The notes under the pieces: model-generated
The model's input: the letters and a program-made list of their open reading frames with translations, nothing else
Database searches by the model: none
Told to the model about the DNA's origin: nothing
NCBI RefSeq assembly: GCF_040712315.1
Contig: NC_134013.1
Span: 4,499,001-4,563,000 of the forward strand
Origin: Castanea sativa
Lineage: Eukaryota > Streptophyta > Magnoliopsida > Fagales > Fagaceae
Length of the DNA: 64,000 bases
Direction of reading: 5' to 3'
Position numbers and translations under genes: made by a program
Shown: in pieces, positions 24,833-36,243 of the stretch
Layout: each line of letters starts with the position of its first letter
Position numbering within the stretch: the stretch's first letter is position 1

Positions 24833-26957
24833 CTAGCCGTCGTTTAGAAGACTTGGAGGAAGAGCTTCACCTCCGTCAGCTGGAGCAGTGACGGCAAACA
24901 CTTCGTCAGTGCTTTCTGAACGGACGGACTGTGCAAGCATTTGCCCTTGAGCATCAATTGAGATGTGGGATACATCCAGGTCTGGATACGACGACTTCAC
25001 CTGACGGATAGCATCGTCGAATTCGTCTGCAAAGGAGCTCCCAAGCTCGGTCAGAAGGAGTTCGGAGTCGCGATATTCCAGGACGGCTATCTCCTTTGCA
25101 TCTTGAAGTTTAGCCTTTATGTCCGTCAACTCTTTCTCCTTGTCCTTCAAAATCTCGCGCAAGTGCTCGTTCTCCTTCTCCACCTCACCTCTGACCTGCT
25201 CCAAGCATTTGAGCTTCCTGTCTTCATTGATCTTGTAGGTCTTTAACTCATGAAGCTCATCCTCCAACGTCTTATTTTTCTCCCTTAGACGGTCCATTGC
25301 CGCCTCGTGATTGATGCAACGACCCATTAGTCCTTTCATCATCAGCATGGCCTGAAACATAGAACAACACTGTGAAAATGACGGATAGGCATGAAAATAA
25401 CAAAGTAAGACGGATTCAAAAAAATATATACTTGTGCAATATTGAAGAGCCCCGTCTCTCCCATCGCCTCCGTCGCATGGTTGCCGAGGTCTTCATAGTC
25501 GTCAGCCGTCAGGATGGACGAAAGTTTGCCCAGTGCATAGCTTGAGTCCTCTCAGAAAAGGACGGGTGCTTTCTCTCCGGTGGGAGCTGGACCCTTCATT
25601 AAACCTTTGCCCTTTCCGTGCCTGACGGGTGCCTTCTCAGCCTCCAACGCCACGACGGGCTCTGGTGTGGTCCTCTGCTTCTTAGGAGGACGGACCACCT
25701 TCTCTTGCTGAGTACGTTTAGACGGAAGGGATGGAACCGACCCCTTAGCCTGGCCACCTTCTAACTTTTTCTTGGCTGCCTGCTGCTTGATGAAGGCTCT
25801 CCTCTTGGCAGCGTCCATTTCTGCAAATCAAAGACAGGTATAAATAAAAGCAAAATGACGATGCTAAAAGGAGACGGATATAGATACTGCTAACTTACGT
25901 TTTCTAACTCTTGTATCGTAACGACGGGCGGCGGGTAAAGGATCAAAACCGTCACAATACCAGTGTAGAGTATCAAGTGTGACGAGTTGAGCCCAAGTCC
26001 TCTCTTGCAGTTTTGTCTTGTTAAAAATTTTCTCCAGAAAACTCCACTGCTCCAAGTTAACTTGTGGACGGTCCCGAGCTGCAACAAAAGACGGTTAGAC
26101 CTTAAAAAATAAATCAACTTTCAAAGATTAACTGGACGGAAACAAAAGGAATACATACCCGACGGGGGCATTATGCCCCATGTTGTGTCGATGGGCATGT
26201 AAGTTCTATCACCTGGACGACACATCCATTCGTCCCCTTCCAAAAAGAAATAACGACTCTTCCAGTCTCTGTTTGAGTCTGGAGTATCACTGACGAGCCT
26301 CAATAATGGGCTTCTAGCCATAAAACTATACATCCCCTTGGACTTGACGATCTCTGTTGGACGATAACAATGGAAAAATTCTTCCACCGTCAACCTTCGG
26401 GCCCAGTCAGACATTGCCCCATACAAAACTTCAACCCCAATGAACACCCTCCAGGCGTTTGGGGAGATTTGGGTGACGGAAAGGCCAAGGTACTGAAGAA
26501 GGTGACGGTGAAGAGAACTTAATGGAAATCTGAGCCCCGCCTTTAAAACTTGCTCGTAGATCCCAACACCGTTTACCCCCTTATAGTAACATTTTTCGGA
26601 TTTTTCGGGAAGACGCAGACGGATGTTATCTGGTATTTGGTACTTGGTCCTAAGTGTGTTGAGATGAGATTCAGTCATAGATGACCTAAAATCATTTACC
26701 GTCCAAAAAGGCAGCATGACGAACTCTCTAAGGCCATCTGGGCCGATTACTGACTGGACGGGGGGATCCACACCGTCCAAGCTACTACTAGACGACTCTG
26801 AACTCTCCGTCTCCACACCACCATCAAGGGAAGAAGAGGTACTGGATGGATTCCTCTCTTCACTTGAAGTGTCAGGATCTCTTGGACCTGACAGAAACCT
26901 TTCATTGTAGCCCACCCCCTCGCGGACAAACGACTAGTTACTTGACGCACTAGACAT
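24833..26957 (-). pseudogene. Antisense four-exon gene of the retroelement (PF04195-like plus coiled coil)
   Basis: Read on the reverse strand, exon 1 is 26957-26159, exon 2 26078-25899, exon 3 25820-25432 and exon 4 25351-24833. Each intron has GT donor and AG acceptor, and the phases join correctly (1, 1, 0). Exon 1 has an acidic serine-rich start and then a domain with YLGLSVTQISPNAWRVFIG, the signature of the putative gypsy-type transposon family PF04195. Exon 3 is basic and rich in lysine and proline, suggesting a nuclear signal. Exon 4 is a coiled coil of about 100 residues rich in E, K and L. Two in-frame stops interrupt it: TAG at 26934-26936 (codon 8) and TGA at 25552-25554, where CGA to TGA is likely. 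Tat-type elements are known to carry extra genes, some antisense; the role of this protein is unknown. Splice sites are predicted by eye. Confidence 0.75.
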
Positions 26958-26960
26958 TAC

Positions 26961-27067
26961 CTACATTTATGACGGTATAACCTAAGACACCGACGGATCT
27001 AAAGAAAGCGCATACATAAAAAACAATGAAATAAAAAGAAAGACGGAGAAAGGTTTGGAGTACATAC
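26961..27067 (-). other. Predicted 5' UTR intron of the antisense gene
   Basis: On the reverse strand a donor GTATGT follows CCG at 27068, and an acceptor TGTAG ends at 26961, three bases before the ATG (26955-26957). The intron is 107 bp. Predicted from consensus only. Confidence 0.45.
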
Positions 27068-27200
27068 CGGATCGAGATGGTTTCTAGCAAGGAACGACGA
27101 ATAGATTTGCTGAACGGCAAGAAGGTGCGATGGTTGTGACGGTTGCGCTCTGCTCACGAATTTTTGATGGGAAGAGAAAGTGAAGGGAGAGATGGCTGGC

Positions 27201-27207
27201 TTTTATA
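27201..27207 (-). promoter_or_regulatory. TATA box of the antisense gene
   Basis: The reverse strand reads CTATAAAAG. It lies about 245 bp upstream of the antisense ATG and about 130 bp before the predicted UTR intron donor, which leaves room for a transcription start near 27170. It is inside the element, just short of the 3' LTR. Confidence 0.5.
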
Positions 27208-27399
27208 GAATGAAGGGCACGGAATACGAAGCGACGCCTTGTTTTGGGGGAACAGCCAATCCATAAGGAACACGTGTCCTACGCCAGAAATGCAGGCCAC
27301 GTGTCGATCCGTCATGGTACATGAAGACCGTCCCATCTCATTACATTGCTTTGAGTCAGCCCACGGATCCGTTAGATTTCAAAGACGGATCCAAGGACT

Positions 27400-27411
27400 G
27401 AAAGGGGCAAC
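27400..27411 (+). promoter_or_regulatory. Polypurine tract
   Basis: GAAAGGGGCAAC immediately precedes the TG of the 3' LTR at 27412, the expected place for the plus-strand primer. Confidence 0.75.
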
Positions 27412-27931
27412 TGAAGGTGATAAAAATAGGAGACGGGTCTTTCCGTTGAACTCGAAGGGACGGATAATATGTTGACGGATTGACACCGTAGACAATCTCA
27501 TTATGACGGTTCTATTTTGCTGAGTATCCGTCATAATATGAATTAATTGCAGATCCCAGGTGGTCAGTCATTTGATATGTTTAAATCGACTTTTGCTTTA
27601 TCTCCACGCAAGCGTGTATTTTTGGACTTCTTGCGGCACACGTTTGAGAAGACTCCTATATGGGAAGGAACTTGAAAAGGAAGCTGTATCCTAAAAGGAA
27701 AGGTAATTCTACTCAATATAAATACCCCAGAAACCCTAGACACCAAGGTACGCACATTTGACTCAACTCTAGCACTTTAGGGTTGAAAAGAAATTCTAAC
27801 TTGACCTTCGGAGGGTTTTTGGCCGGCACCACACCGGTGCTCTTTTTTAGGTCTCTTTGTTTTCTCTTTGCAGGTATTGACTCAACTCAGATAGTGCTTG
27901 CAACTCACTGGTGATTTTTTCGACATCATCA
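27412..27931 (+). repeat. 3' LTR
   Basis: Begins TGAAGGTGATAAAAATAGG, ends GACATCATCA and is followed by ATTAG. The TATA box is at 27717-27724 and the GCACC-ACACC-GGTGC hairpin at 27826-27840. Most differences from the 5' LTR are transitions. Confidence 0.95.
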
Positions 27932-27936
27932 ATTAG

Positions 27937-28376
27937 CGTTAAGTTATGGTTGATTAATCGATAAATTTTAATTTAAAATTCATAAAATTTAAATAATTCA
28001 AAGTACTGCATATCATGATAGTTTCATAGATGAGAAATCTATAAGGTGCAATAAGTAAAAAAGCAATTTCTAAATTCATCAACAAAAAAAGCAATTTCTA
28101 ATTGTGTTAGTGTAAATTAACTATGTATGAAATTACATTCTTTCAATTTTTCGCACACTTTTAAAATTCTTCTTGACCACCTCGTTGTTTGATCTGAAAA
28201 TGTCTTTACAAAGCCAAAAATGGCATTCAACAACCTTTAGAAAAAAGTGAATGTAAACTGAAATTCATATTCATCTTAACCAACAAAGAAAAAAACTTTT
28301 GCTATCTATAACACAATTAGCCTTTTTTAACCATTAATTAGTTAGTCTTTGAGGTTGAAAAAATGAAAGCAAATAG
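27937..28376. other. AT-rich spacer, no gene seen
   Basis: No element boundary or coding region recognised before the CACTA-like end. Confidence 0.4.
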
Positions 28377-28770
28377 CACTACAAAACACGCAGGTCTTAG
28401 GCCGCGTTTTTTCCAGCCGCGTTTGCAAAAATGCGGCCTAAGACCCTAGTTGAGCCGCGTTTTTGAGAAACGCACCCACAACACCAGATTTATGCCTGCG
28501 TGTGTTGAACGCAGCCCAAGCCCAAGTCTATAGCTGCGTTTTTTGGTTCTCCAGCTGCGTTTTTCTGGAATGGCTGAAGCCACATTTTTAAAACGCAGCT
28601 TCAGACCCATCTAAAATGTTTTTTTTTTTAATATATGTCTTGAAGCCGCGTTTATAAAACACGGCTCTAGGTCTATCCTAAAGCCGCGTTTATTGAAAAA
28701 TGCGGCCATAGTCACCCTTGAAGCTGCGTTTTAAAAAACAGGGCTACAAACCCTACTATAAATTAGAAAG
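28377..28770 (+). mobile_element. CACTA-like transposon terminus with subterminal repeats
   Basis: CACTACAAAACACGCAGG at 28377 matches the CACTACAA start of CACTA (En/Spm) elements. It is followed by many direct and inverted copies of GCCGCGTTTT and AAACGC over about 370 bp, the subterminal pattern of that superfamily. I did not find the matching TTGTAGTG end, so the element is truncated or its right end has decayed. Confidence 0.6.
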
Positions 28771-28830
28771 AAAAAAAACCCCTAAGGGTGTTTTACCAAA
28801 AAAAAGACTCTTGCTTCGTCTAAGCCCTTC

Positions 28831-29092
28831 GAACCCAATTCCCTCAAAACCCAAACCAAACCACTCTCGGTCACCTTTGAGCTTGCCACCATCCCAGTCC
28901 TCTCCTTCACCGGCGGCAAAATCGGCAAGACCCAACTCGAACTCAAGTCCGCCCCACTCGACACCGCCCGCGCCGTCGTTCACCAAGACATCATCACTGA
29001 CCTCCAGACCAAGTGCCGCACCACTGCCTCCACCCTCACCCGCACCGAAGTCCAAGGCAGCAGCAAAAAGCCTTACCTTCAAAAAAAGAAAA
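28831..29092 (+). pseudogene. RPL4: Captured fragment of chloroplast ribosomal protein L4
   Basis: In one frame this stretch reads as the start of the mature uL4 protein of plastids. Recognisable words are TIPVLSFTGGKIGKT, DTARAVVHQDIITDL and TASTLTRTEVQG followed by KKPYLQKK. RPL4 is nuclear-encoded in plants and binds 23S rRNA in plastids. The match fades upstream in the transit-peptide part and stops at an A-rich run near 29090, where the family normally continues with a conserved TGHARRG-type segment. About 87 codons of a protein near 280 residues are present, just after a CACTA-like end, so this looks like a gene piece carried by a transposon. A different frame (28718-29218) is longer but is not the RPL4 frame. 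Confidence 0.7.
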
Positions 29093-29244
29093 AAAAAAAA
29101 AAAAACCCCTATGGCACCGAATCTCCACCACCGATCGTACACACCGGCGCTGCCTTGGGTCTCTCCCTCTCTCTCTCCAACTCTCAATCTCACTCAAGAC
29201 ACTGACAAGGCCAACTAACAGTAAGTTTTTTAAATTGATTGTTT

Positions 29245-29395
29245 TCATTTTTGTTATAGGGTTTCCATTTTTGTTTTAGGGTTTCGATTTTAGGTTTAGG
29301 GTTTTGATTTTGTGATTGTAGGGTTTCAATTTTAGGTTTAGGGTTTTGATTTTAGGTTTATGGTTTCGATTTTGGGTTTAGGGTTTTGACTAACA
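29245..29395 (+). repeat. Degenerate tandem repeat with TTTAGGG words
   Basis: About five units of roughly 28 bp are built from GGTTTAGGG, TTTTGATTTT and close variants. The embedded TTTAGGG resembles plant telomere repeats, but the units are longer and interrupted, so I treat it as a minisatellite. Confidence 0.6.
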
Positions 29396-29399
29396 GTAT

Positions 29400-31480
29400 T
29401 TTTTTTCTAATCTGGGTCTCGCTCCCCTGAGGGATTCTCCACGAGGGTATTCAATTCCTACACCACTGAAGGCGTAGACAAGATTGCTTCTAGTGCTTCC
29501 TCTTCTCCACGAGGGTATGTTTCATTTTTTTTTTAATTTCTTCTGTATTTTGGTGATTGGTCACTGATTGTTCAGTTTCTTATGCAAATCAGTTAGTTAA
29601 GTTTATAAAAGTTTGTCACTGATTGTACTATCCATCCCTAAAATTTGTGCCAATCACTTTTGTTTTTGGTCGATTTAGTTTGTAAACCTTAAAGACAGTG
29701 CCTTTGATTGAGATTCTGTATTGAATTTGATAGTATGGGGTTTATAAGTTGCTAAAACATATGCGAGAATTTTCATTTTTCTTCTCCAAATGATAGATTT
29801 GGGTATTTGGTTAATTATATTTTTATTGTGGTTTCCAGAAAAATGAAGTAACTTTTAGATTTTGGGTTTTTGTTCTATGTGAGAATCCTGGTTGGGTTTC
29901 ATTTTCTTGCGTTTTGTGATGTGGCGTTGGCTTCAATCATTTTTCTAAGAACCCATTTTGATTTTTTTTTTCCAGGTTTTGAATTGAAGAGCTGTGCTCC
30001 TCTACCTGCACTGAGTTCTCTCTACGTGTGTAACAATGTAAGTCATCCACTCATCCTTCTCTTTGTTGGGGTTTTTTTTTTCTTCTTCATTTCCCTTGTC
30101 TTAGTCTCTGATTTTTACAACTTTTAGGAACAACCCTTTTCATATTGATGAAAAATAACTACTTTGGATCTAATGGGTTGGTGAGGTTTTGTGTTTTCTA
30201 GCATGCAAACAAGGACTAATGGGTTTGTGTTGTTAGTGTCTGTTTTTCTGAGCATTATTTTAGTTTTTTTTTTTTTTCATTTGGGTTCTTGTTGCGAGAT
30301 TGTATATAACAAAACAGATTGTAGAAATGTTGGATCTCAATTAGTATGATTGATGGATTCTGTTTTGAGTATTTTTCTTGGTGTAAATGTCTAGTTTTGG
30401 TCGGTAATAGAATTACTTTTCAACAAATTTTGGTTGCATATTTTTTTTAGTTCTGCTTTACCATATAATTGTTTAATTTAAAATCTCCTCATTTTTTTGA
30501 TCTTCCACCTTCTTCTCTATCTTTTTCCTTCTCAATTGATAGTTTGCTATATGTTTCTATAATTCCCTATTAATGATACCCTTAATTTCTATATGATAGA
30601 AATAGTGTCTTCTTCTGAATTTTAACTCCTATGGTTGGTGATGCTGCCAATATCTGTTATTATTCAAGTTTGGACTATTCTTTAAATAATCACCTATGCC
30701 ACAGCTTGTTACTAGTGTCTCTGCTTCTATCTGTCTCTGAATTTCTTTCGTTTTACAATGGACCATGTAGTTGGAAGTTAGAACTTGACATATTCAATGA
30801 TGAAGTCAAATATTTCTCAAAAAAATGAGAAAATAGAAGAGAATTTGCAACAAAGTTTGAAAAAACAAAGTTTGTGATTAGGGAATGAGAGCGAAAGACT
30901 ACAAACAAAATAGAAGAGAATTTGCGTTTAAGCAAAAAAAGCTTGTGATTGAGAAATGAGAGAGAAAGAACTACAAAAATAATAGAAGAGAAGCTGAGTT
31001 TAGGCATATAAATGTTTATTGGAATAGAAGATGAAGAGGTGTAAGAGAAGACAAAATTATTGTCTTCAATAATAAGTAACTGATATGAGAAAAAGAATTA
31101 GAATATAAATAGATAGATAACAAAATGTGTAGAATATAAATCCTTTGTACCACTTTTTTGTTCCACTCTATGTTTCACAAATCCTATGTAAATCCTCTAT
31201 ATCATTTTATGCATATCCTCTGTATTAGGTAGAAGTTTATTGTCTTAAAATGTTTATGGGAGAAATTTATTGTCCTCATAATGGAGTAATTTAAGGAGCC
31301 CCATCTATTATATATAAAATGATATGGTGTATAATTAGATATTTAGATATAATATTTAAACTTAACATTTTTTTTGGTTGGCCCACCATCTTAGAAGGTA
31401 GCCTTTTAATCTTTTTCCCCCTTTTATTAGTATATATAATTAGATAATTATAAAATATTCTTGATTATATGCAACACTTT
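29400..31480. other. Probable intronic or transposon-derived DNA, no firm gene
   Basis: T-rich sequence in the style of plant introns or UTRs. CTCCACGAGGGTAT occurs at about 29440 and again at about 29503. The open stretch between them (with FNSYTTEGVDKIASS) could be another captured exon, but I do not recognise it. Two imperfect copies of a ~70-bp purine-rich block lie at 30825-30960. Confidence 0.35.
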
Positions 31481-31491
31481 TTTTTTTAAAG

Positions 31492-31889
31492 TGTTAAGTT
31501 CTAAGACCTTTAGATTTAAATGTATTTGTTGAGTGCAGATCAAGGAAAGAAGTAGTCCGTGGACTCGGAGCTGTCACGTGGTCGTAGTAGTAAGTTTCCT
31601 ACTTGAGATAGCAAGGGGATGTTAGTGGTCTAAGTCGCTATTGTGTAAACTTCAATTCTTTCATAGTGGATTTAGTTTTATCTTGAGGATAGCTGGGTTA
31701 AATTCTCTCCAGATTTTTTACCGGTTTGGTTTTCCTAGGTCATCATATCATTGTGTTCTTTATATTTTTGCTGCTTTGTATGATATGATTTATTTGTGTT
31801 AACCTAGATTTGCATAATTTACCTAAGTTAATCACTTGGCTAAATAACTAAGTTAAACTAGTTGTGTTTAAGGGGTCTAAAAACGCACA
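31492..31889 (+). mobile_element. Internally deleted solo LTR (TGTTARG family)
   Basis: It starts TGTTAAGTTCTAAG and ends GGTCTAAAAACGCACA. It is the reverse complement, with one large gap, of the 821-bp solo LTR at 61744-62564. Flanks TAAAG and AAAAG give a 4-of-5 target duplication. Confidence 0.65.
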
Positions 31890-31904
31890 AAAAGATAAAC
31901 AGAT

Positions 31905-32839
31905 GTAACATTTAATTTGTATCCATACTCCCAATGGTTTGAAATTCTAAAAATCCCTTTGTCAAAGACTAGTTCAGTAAGTGATAAACTCCTATGGAAG
32001 TATTCAATTTCTGGTGAATTCAATGTCAAAGCAGCATATGAATTATTGTTGGAAGATTCCAATCCTATAGCCCAATCCCAATCTGGTTCAACACACATTC
32101 AAAATGGGGTTTGGGAAAAAGTTTGGAAGATCAAAGTGCCTATGAGAATTTGCAATTTTTTGTGGAGACTATTGCATGATAGCTTACCAACCATGCTAAC
32201 TTTGAAAAGCAGGAGAATAGCTACTCATTCTAACTACCCTCAGTGTGATTTAGAGGAAGAATTCTCCACTCATCTTTTCTTACACTGCCCCTCTGCAAGG
32301 GCATGCTAGCACGGTTCAACTCTAGCACCCTAGCTATCCATTCTTTTGATTTTCAAAACATTACAGTGCAGCAATGGGTTGCAAACTTGCTACTTAGACA
32401 TAATACAAAGGAGGAGAAAGCTATGGGATACATGCAAAGGATCTTTATTAATTTATGGGCTATATGGAAACATATGAACCTGGTTATACATGAAGGCAAA
32501 GAACCAAATCCTATTGAAGTAGTACTAATGGCTCAAACATTGTCTTGTAGGTACAAGGCCTATTTTGCTACTCAACTAGTCACTAACAAGCAGATCAGAA
32601 GATCAAAACCAGAGCCTCAAACAGCAACAAGACAATGGCAATTGATCATCAAGATTGTTGGTGTTAGGAGGAAGAGAACTAGGAGAAGTGCTTATGCTTA
32701 TGAAGCAAAGAATTTGCAGGGAAACATCATATTTTGTGGAGCAGCTAGCAATTTAGCAAAGTCTGAGTATGGGGCTACGAAAGAAGCTATGATAGAGGCG
32801 TCCTCAAAGCCAAAAATTATAGTTTTCTTTGAATTTTGA
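31905..32839 (+). pseudogene. 3' remnant of a LINE (zf-RVT and RNase H region)
   Basis: The first frame (to 32309) carries the zinc-binding reverse-transcriptase tail PF13966, with VWKIKVPMRICNFLWRLLHD followed by a Cys/His cluster ending in HLFLHCP. A stop at 32307-32309 and a frame change lead to a second stretch (32303-32839) that resembles the C-terminal region of plant non-LTR elements, with VRRKRTRRSAYAYEAKN. Reverse transcriptase proper and endonuclease are missing, as expected of a 5'-truncated LINE. A first cysteine of the zinc cluster appears lost. Confidence 0.7.
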
Positions 32840-32916
32840 TATCAACTAGCAGCAAATGTTTGATCCAAATTGACAAGAAGAAAAATATTACCTCAACAAG
32901 TGTGAAAGGGATGATG

Positions 32917-34058
32917 TGTTAGGATGTGTGCCCTTAAATCCTATTGTATGATACTATGTATTTTATTATGTATGACATTATGTATGATTTAATGTTGTGT
33001 TTAATAAAATTATTTTGTTTTTATCTAAAATAATGGTAACATGAATATTGGGACATTATCATATAGTCCATGAGATGCATAGTATGTGATTTATGTAAAA
33101 AGTCACAGAAGATATAAATCACAAGTTCTTTGTAAACTCAGAATTCTAGTTCGCAATCGGTGATGAAATTGGGCAATTCATCTGCGAAGACTATAACATA
33201 TCAATTAAGATGATTTGTTTTGATCATGAAAATGAAAATTTCTAGTTGGTATGTTGATATGTTTTAAAAGTTAAAACATATTAAACTGGACCATGTGAGA
33301 TTTATTATTCTTCCAACGACTGTCAAATGAATAATAAACTCACGATTTATATTTGTATGAACTCTTAATCCCGAGAGAATAATGGACTTAATCATGAGGT
33401 GTAGGTTGCTTTAATATATCAAGAGTGAGATCTAGAGTTACAGTCAAAATCTCAGTATGTTAGGCAACTACATTTAATGTTGATGGAACATATATTCTAA
33501 AGATGGAATTCATAGTTTCTTAACGGAGATACAAAATATTCCCTTGAGATAAGTTTAATGGGTTTCTTATTTAGAATGTTAGGCCTAACTACTTTAGTAA
33601 ATAGTTACTAGAGTTGACAGAAAAGCCCAATGCCCATTGGAGCTAGGGTCTTATTGGTCCCTTTTGGTCCCACTCCAAGCCACACACTTAAGCCCAATTG
33701 AAAATGCCCAAAAGGCCAGCCCAATTATATAATCAGTTAAACACAAAGGGAGAAACATACAGAATTTTCTGTAGAGAACTTTGTAAGAACACGATTGTGA
33801 AGTGGTGCATGTTTGTGTTAGACACTTTGACATTCTCCCTTTGGAACTGTGAGAGACCACACATCTTGGGCGTTAGTGGAATTGGAGTGAAGATTGAAAG
33901 TATTCTCAAGTGCTTCTGATCTTTGGAAAGTTTTGAAATTCACCGCTCCAAGGTACGCTCTCTTATTCTCAAATTCTAAAACTTATATAATACATGTTAA
34001 CTTAAATTAATGAAGTAAATCAGTTAATTTTCTGCTGCGCACATGCATATTTCTATCA
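32917..34058 (+). mobile_element. Solo LTR in unit A, empty site in unit B
   Basis: 1142 bp from TGTTAGGATGTGTGCCC to TTTCTATCA, flanked by TGATG at 32912-32916 and 34059-34063. Unit B reads straight through at 48340-48360 without it, so insertion came after the duplication or was absent from that copy. The style (TGTTAGGATGTG start) is that of a Ty1/copia LTR. Confidence 0.88.
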
Positions 34059-34189
34059 TGATGAATATCATTTTTTGCATCAAAAAGTTAATAATCAAAC
34101 CAACAACCAGAGTCATTGACAAGAAGAAAAGTACATATTGCTGCTATTTCATTAGGAATTGTAGCAATTAATGACAGATACAATAATTT

Positions 34190-34480
34190 ATTTATTTAGA
34201 ATGTTTCTTGGAGATTCCAAGAATATAGGAATCCATAAGATAAATTTTTATATTAAAGAGTTGGAGATTTTACCTTTTTCAAGGTTTTATCTAAAATGGG
34301 ACTATAATCAATTTAAATAATTATAAGTATGTCAAAGCTTTCAAGTTACATTTAACCCTCTTGTTCTTCTTATAATAAATGAGAAAATAGTAATTTGATT
34401 CCATACTCTTTCCAACAAAAAAAACTGGATACTATCACTGAATTATAATTTATAATAAGGCTCCTAACTAGTCAAATTAA
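34190..34480 (+). repeat. Dispersed block, copy 1 of 3
   Basis: A block with AGAATGTTTCTTGGAGATTCC occurs here, at about 46265-46530 and at about 48485-48770. The copy at 46.3 kb is outside both full units and lies beside an orphan lipase promoter. Confidence 0.75.
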
Positions 34481-36015
34481 AACTTGTGTTCAGACTGTTG
34501 AGTGCATTTGCATATTTTTCTGAAGAAAAATGCATAGAGCAATTTGCATTTTAAAAACAAGATAAATGTATCTTTCTCTACATACATAGCGTGCCCAATG
34601 CGCAACAACAACATTGAAAGAAAGCTACAGCCCAACATTGTCAAAGAAAAGATTTGACTGAGAAAAACTAAAAACACAAGCTAGGACCACCATGACTTTC
34701 AGTAAATTATTACCATGTCAAGGTTATCAAGCTAATGACCCTGTCAAGGAATAGATTTGACCAACAAAAACTACATGAAGACACAATCTGAGTTGGATTT
34801 TTTTTTTCTTTCTTTTTTTTTTTTGGTTAAGAATCTTATTGGATATTTAGTACAATGAATTAGTAAATAAAATATAGTAACGACATTTTAGGCAAAGCAT
34901 GCTTATTGAGAAAGACGCTGCCCACAGGTACAGCTCAGAACTCAGCAGTCATGATGGTACTTCTTCTTTTTCTTTTTTCTTTTTTCTTTTTTCTTTTTTC
35001 TTTTTTTAAGGAATATAGTAAAATAGAAAAGGCTTTAGTCAACAATATTCATTTTGAGGACAACATCACCGGCGTTGATTAAGTGAAAATATAATAATCG
35101 TAGGCTGTTTTGCTTTACACAAAAAAGAAATTAATTTTGTCTTTTTTTTTTATAGAGTTTCAATTTATAGCGTCTACTTTGGATGATAATTCTTTATCAT
35201 GAGACCAAGATACCAATCAGTTTTTGATGTAGGCGAAAATTAAACCCTAAATCTCTTATTCAACTATCAAATACTTTACCAGTTAAGTTAGCTAAAACTC
35301 ACTTAATTTCATCTTAGTATAAAAATAAAGAGTATTAAATGACGCATCCTTTGGTGGTGGGGTGAGTAGTTCATATTTTCGAGGAAACTTACACTTGTTC
35401 ACAAATTATAAGCATTTCTCGTGCTTTGAAACTCCTTAACTTTAGTTGAACAAAAATAATGTTAAATGTTGTGAACTTGTAGGGTTTGGCGAAAACCTTT
35501 AGCTTGGCCAAGAGAGATGCGTATTGATTTTGAGCACTTGTGTAAATTGTCATGCTAAATTGTCATCCTTTGGAATACTGTTATATAAATCGGTCGTGCT
35601 ACAATCCAATTGAATAACCACCCAAAGAAAAAAAAAATTGATTTGATGGATGGTGAGTTAGTGACGGTGTTGTCACCCATCGAGCCGTCCATGATTAATT
35701 GATGATTCACCAAAGAGAAGGTGAAAATTGCAAATGTCATGTCACCACCAATCAAGAAGTGTCTTGGCCTGACTGACAAGGATGAATTAGAAGAAATTAA
35801 GAATGAGCATCATATCACATACCAAAAAAGATTATGGATGCCCATGATGATGCAGTGGAAGAAGAATTAATTAAGCACATGTTCATATACCAAAAATGTG
35901 GATTGCAAGGAAGTAGTGAAGGACGAATTTGAAGCAGAAAATCGTACAAGAAAGGTGAAAGGAGAGAGAGAGGTTGTATTGATATTATTCGATGCCGTTA
36001 ATAAATGCACTTAAA

Positions 36016-36243
36016 ATGTGTTTAAATACTGCTTATTTTGCTAAAAATTGAAAAATAAAAACATGTTAACAAAATAATTTTTAATTATATGAATAGTACC
36101 GTGGGGCCTATTTTTAATGAAAGTTTCGTTGAAAAAAAATGTTTGTGGGTCCCGTGAACAAGGCACGGGACCCACTGGAACTAAAAATAAAGCGTAAAAT
36201 GGTGGACGTAGACGTGGACGCGGACGCAATATCCAAACGTAGC
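36016..36243. mobile_element. Small MITE present only in unit A
   Basis: An approximately 230-bp insertion relative to unit B (52135-52145). Its ends TGTGTTTAAATACTGC and GCAATATCCAAACGTAGCC form an imperfect inverted repeat with the hAT-MITE style GTTTGGATAYTGC. It contains the words GTGGACGTAGACG and TGGACGCGGACGC. Target duplication not resolved. Confidence 0.55.

Larger units (their letters stand above)
18167..27931 (+). mobile_element. Full-length Ty3/gypsy Tat-type LTR retrotransposon
   Basis: The element is 9765 bp, bounded by LTRs of 519 and 520 bp and flanked by a perfect ATTAG duplication (18162-18166 and 27932-27936). Internal order is primer-binding site, gag, protease, reverse transcriptase, RNase H, a second RNase H, integrase, a 44-bp tandem array, an antisense spliced gene and a polypurine tract. 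The gypsy gene order plus a second RNase H just before integrase is characteristic of the Tat lineage. About 20 differences between the LTRs (hand count, roughly 96% identity) suggest an insertion within the last few million years. gag-pol has four nonsense codons, so this copy could move only with helper proteins. Confidence 0.95.

Noticed and set aside
28718..29218. 166-codon frame rich in Ser and Pro
   Set aside because: It is out of phase with the RPL4 match in the same DNA, which explains the base composition.
29245..29395. Interstitial telomere repeat
   Set aside because: TTTAGGG words are present but not in uninterrupted tandem; the unit is about 28 bp.
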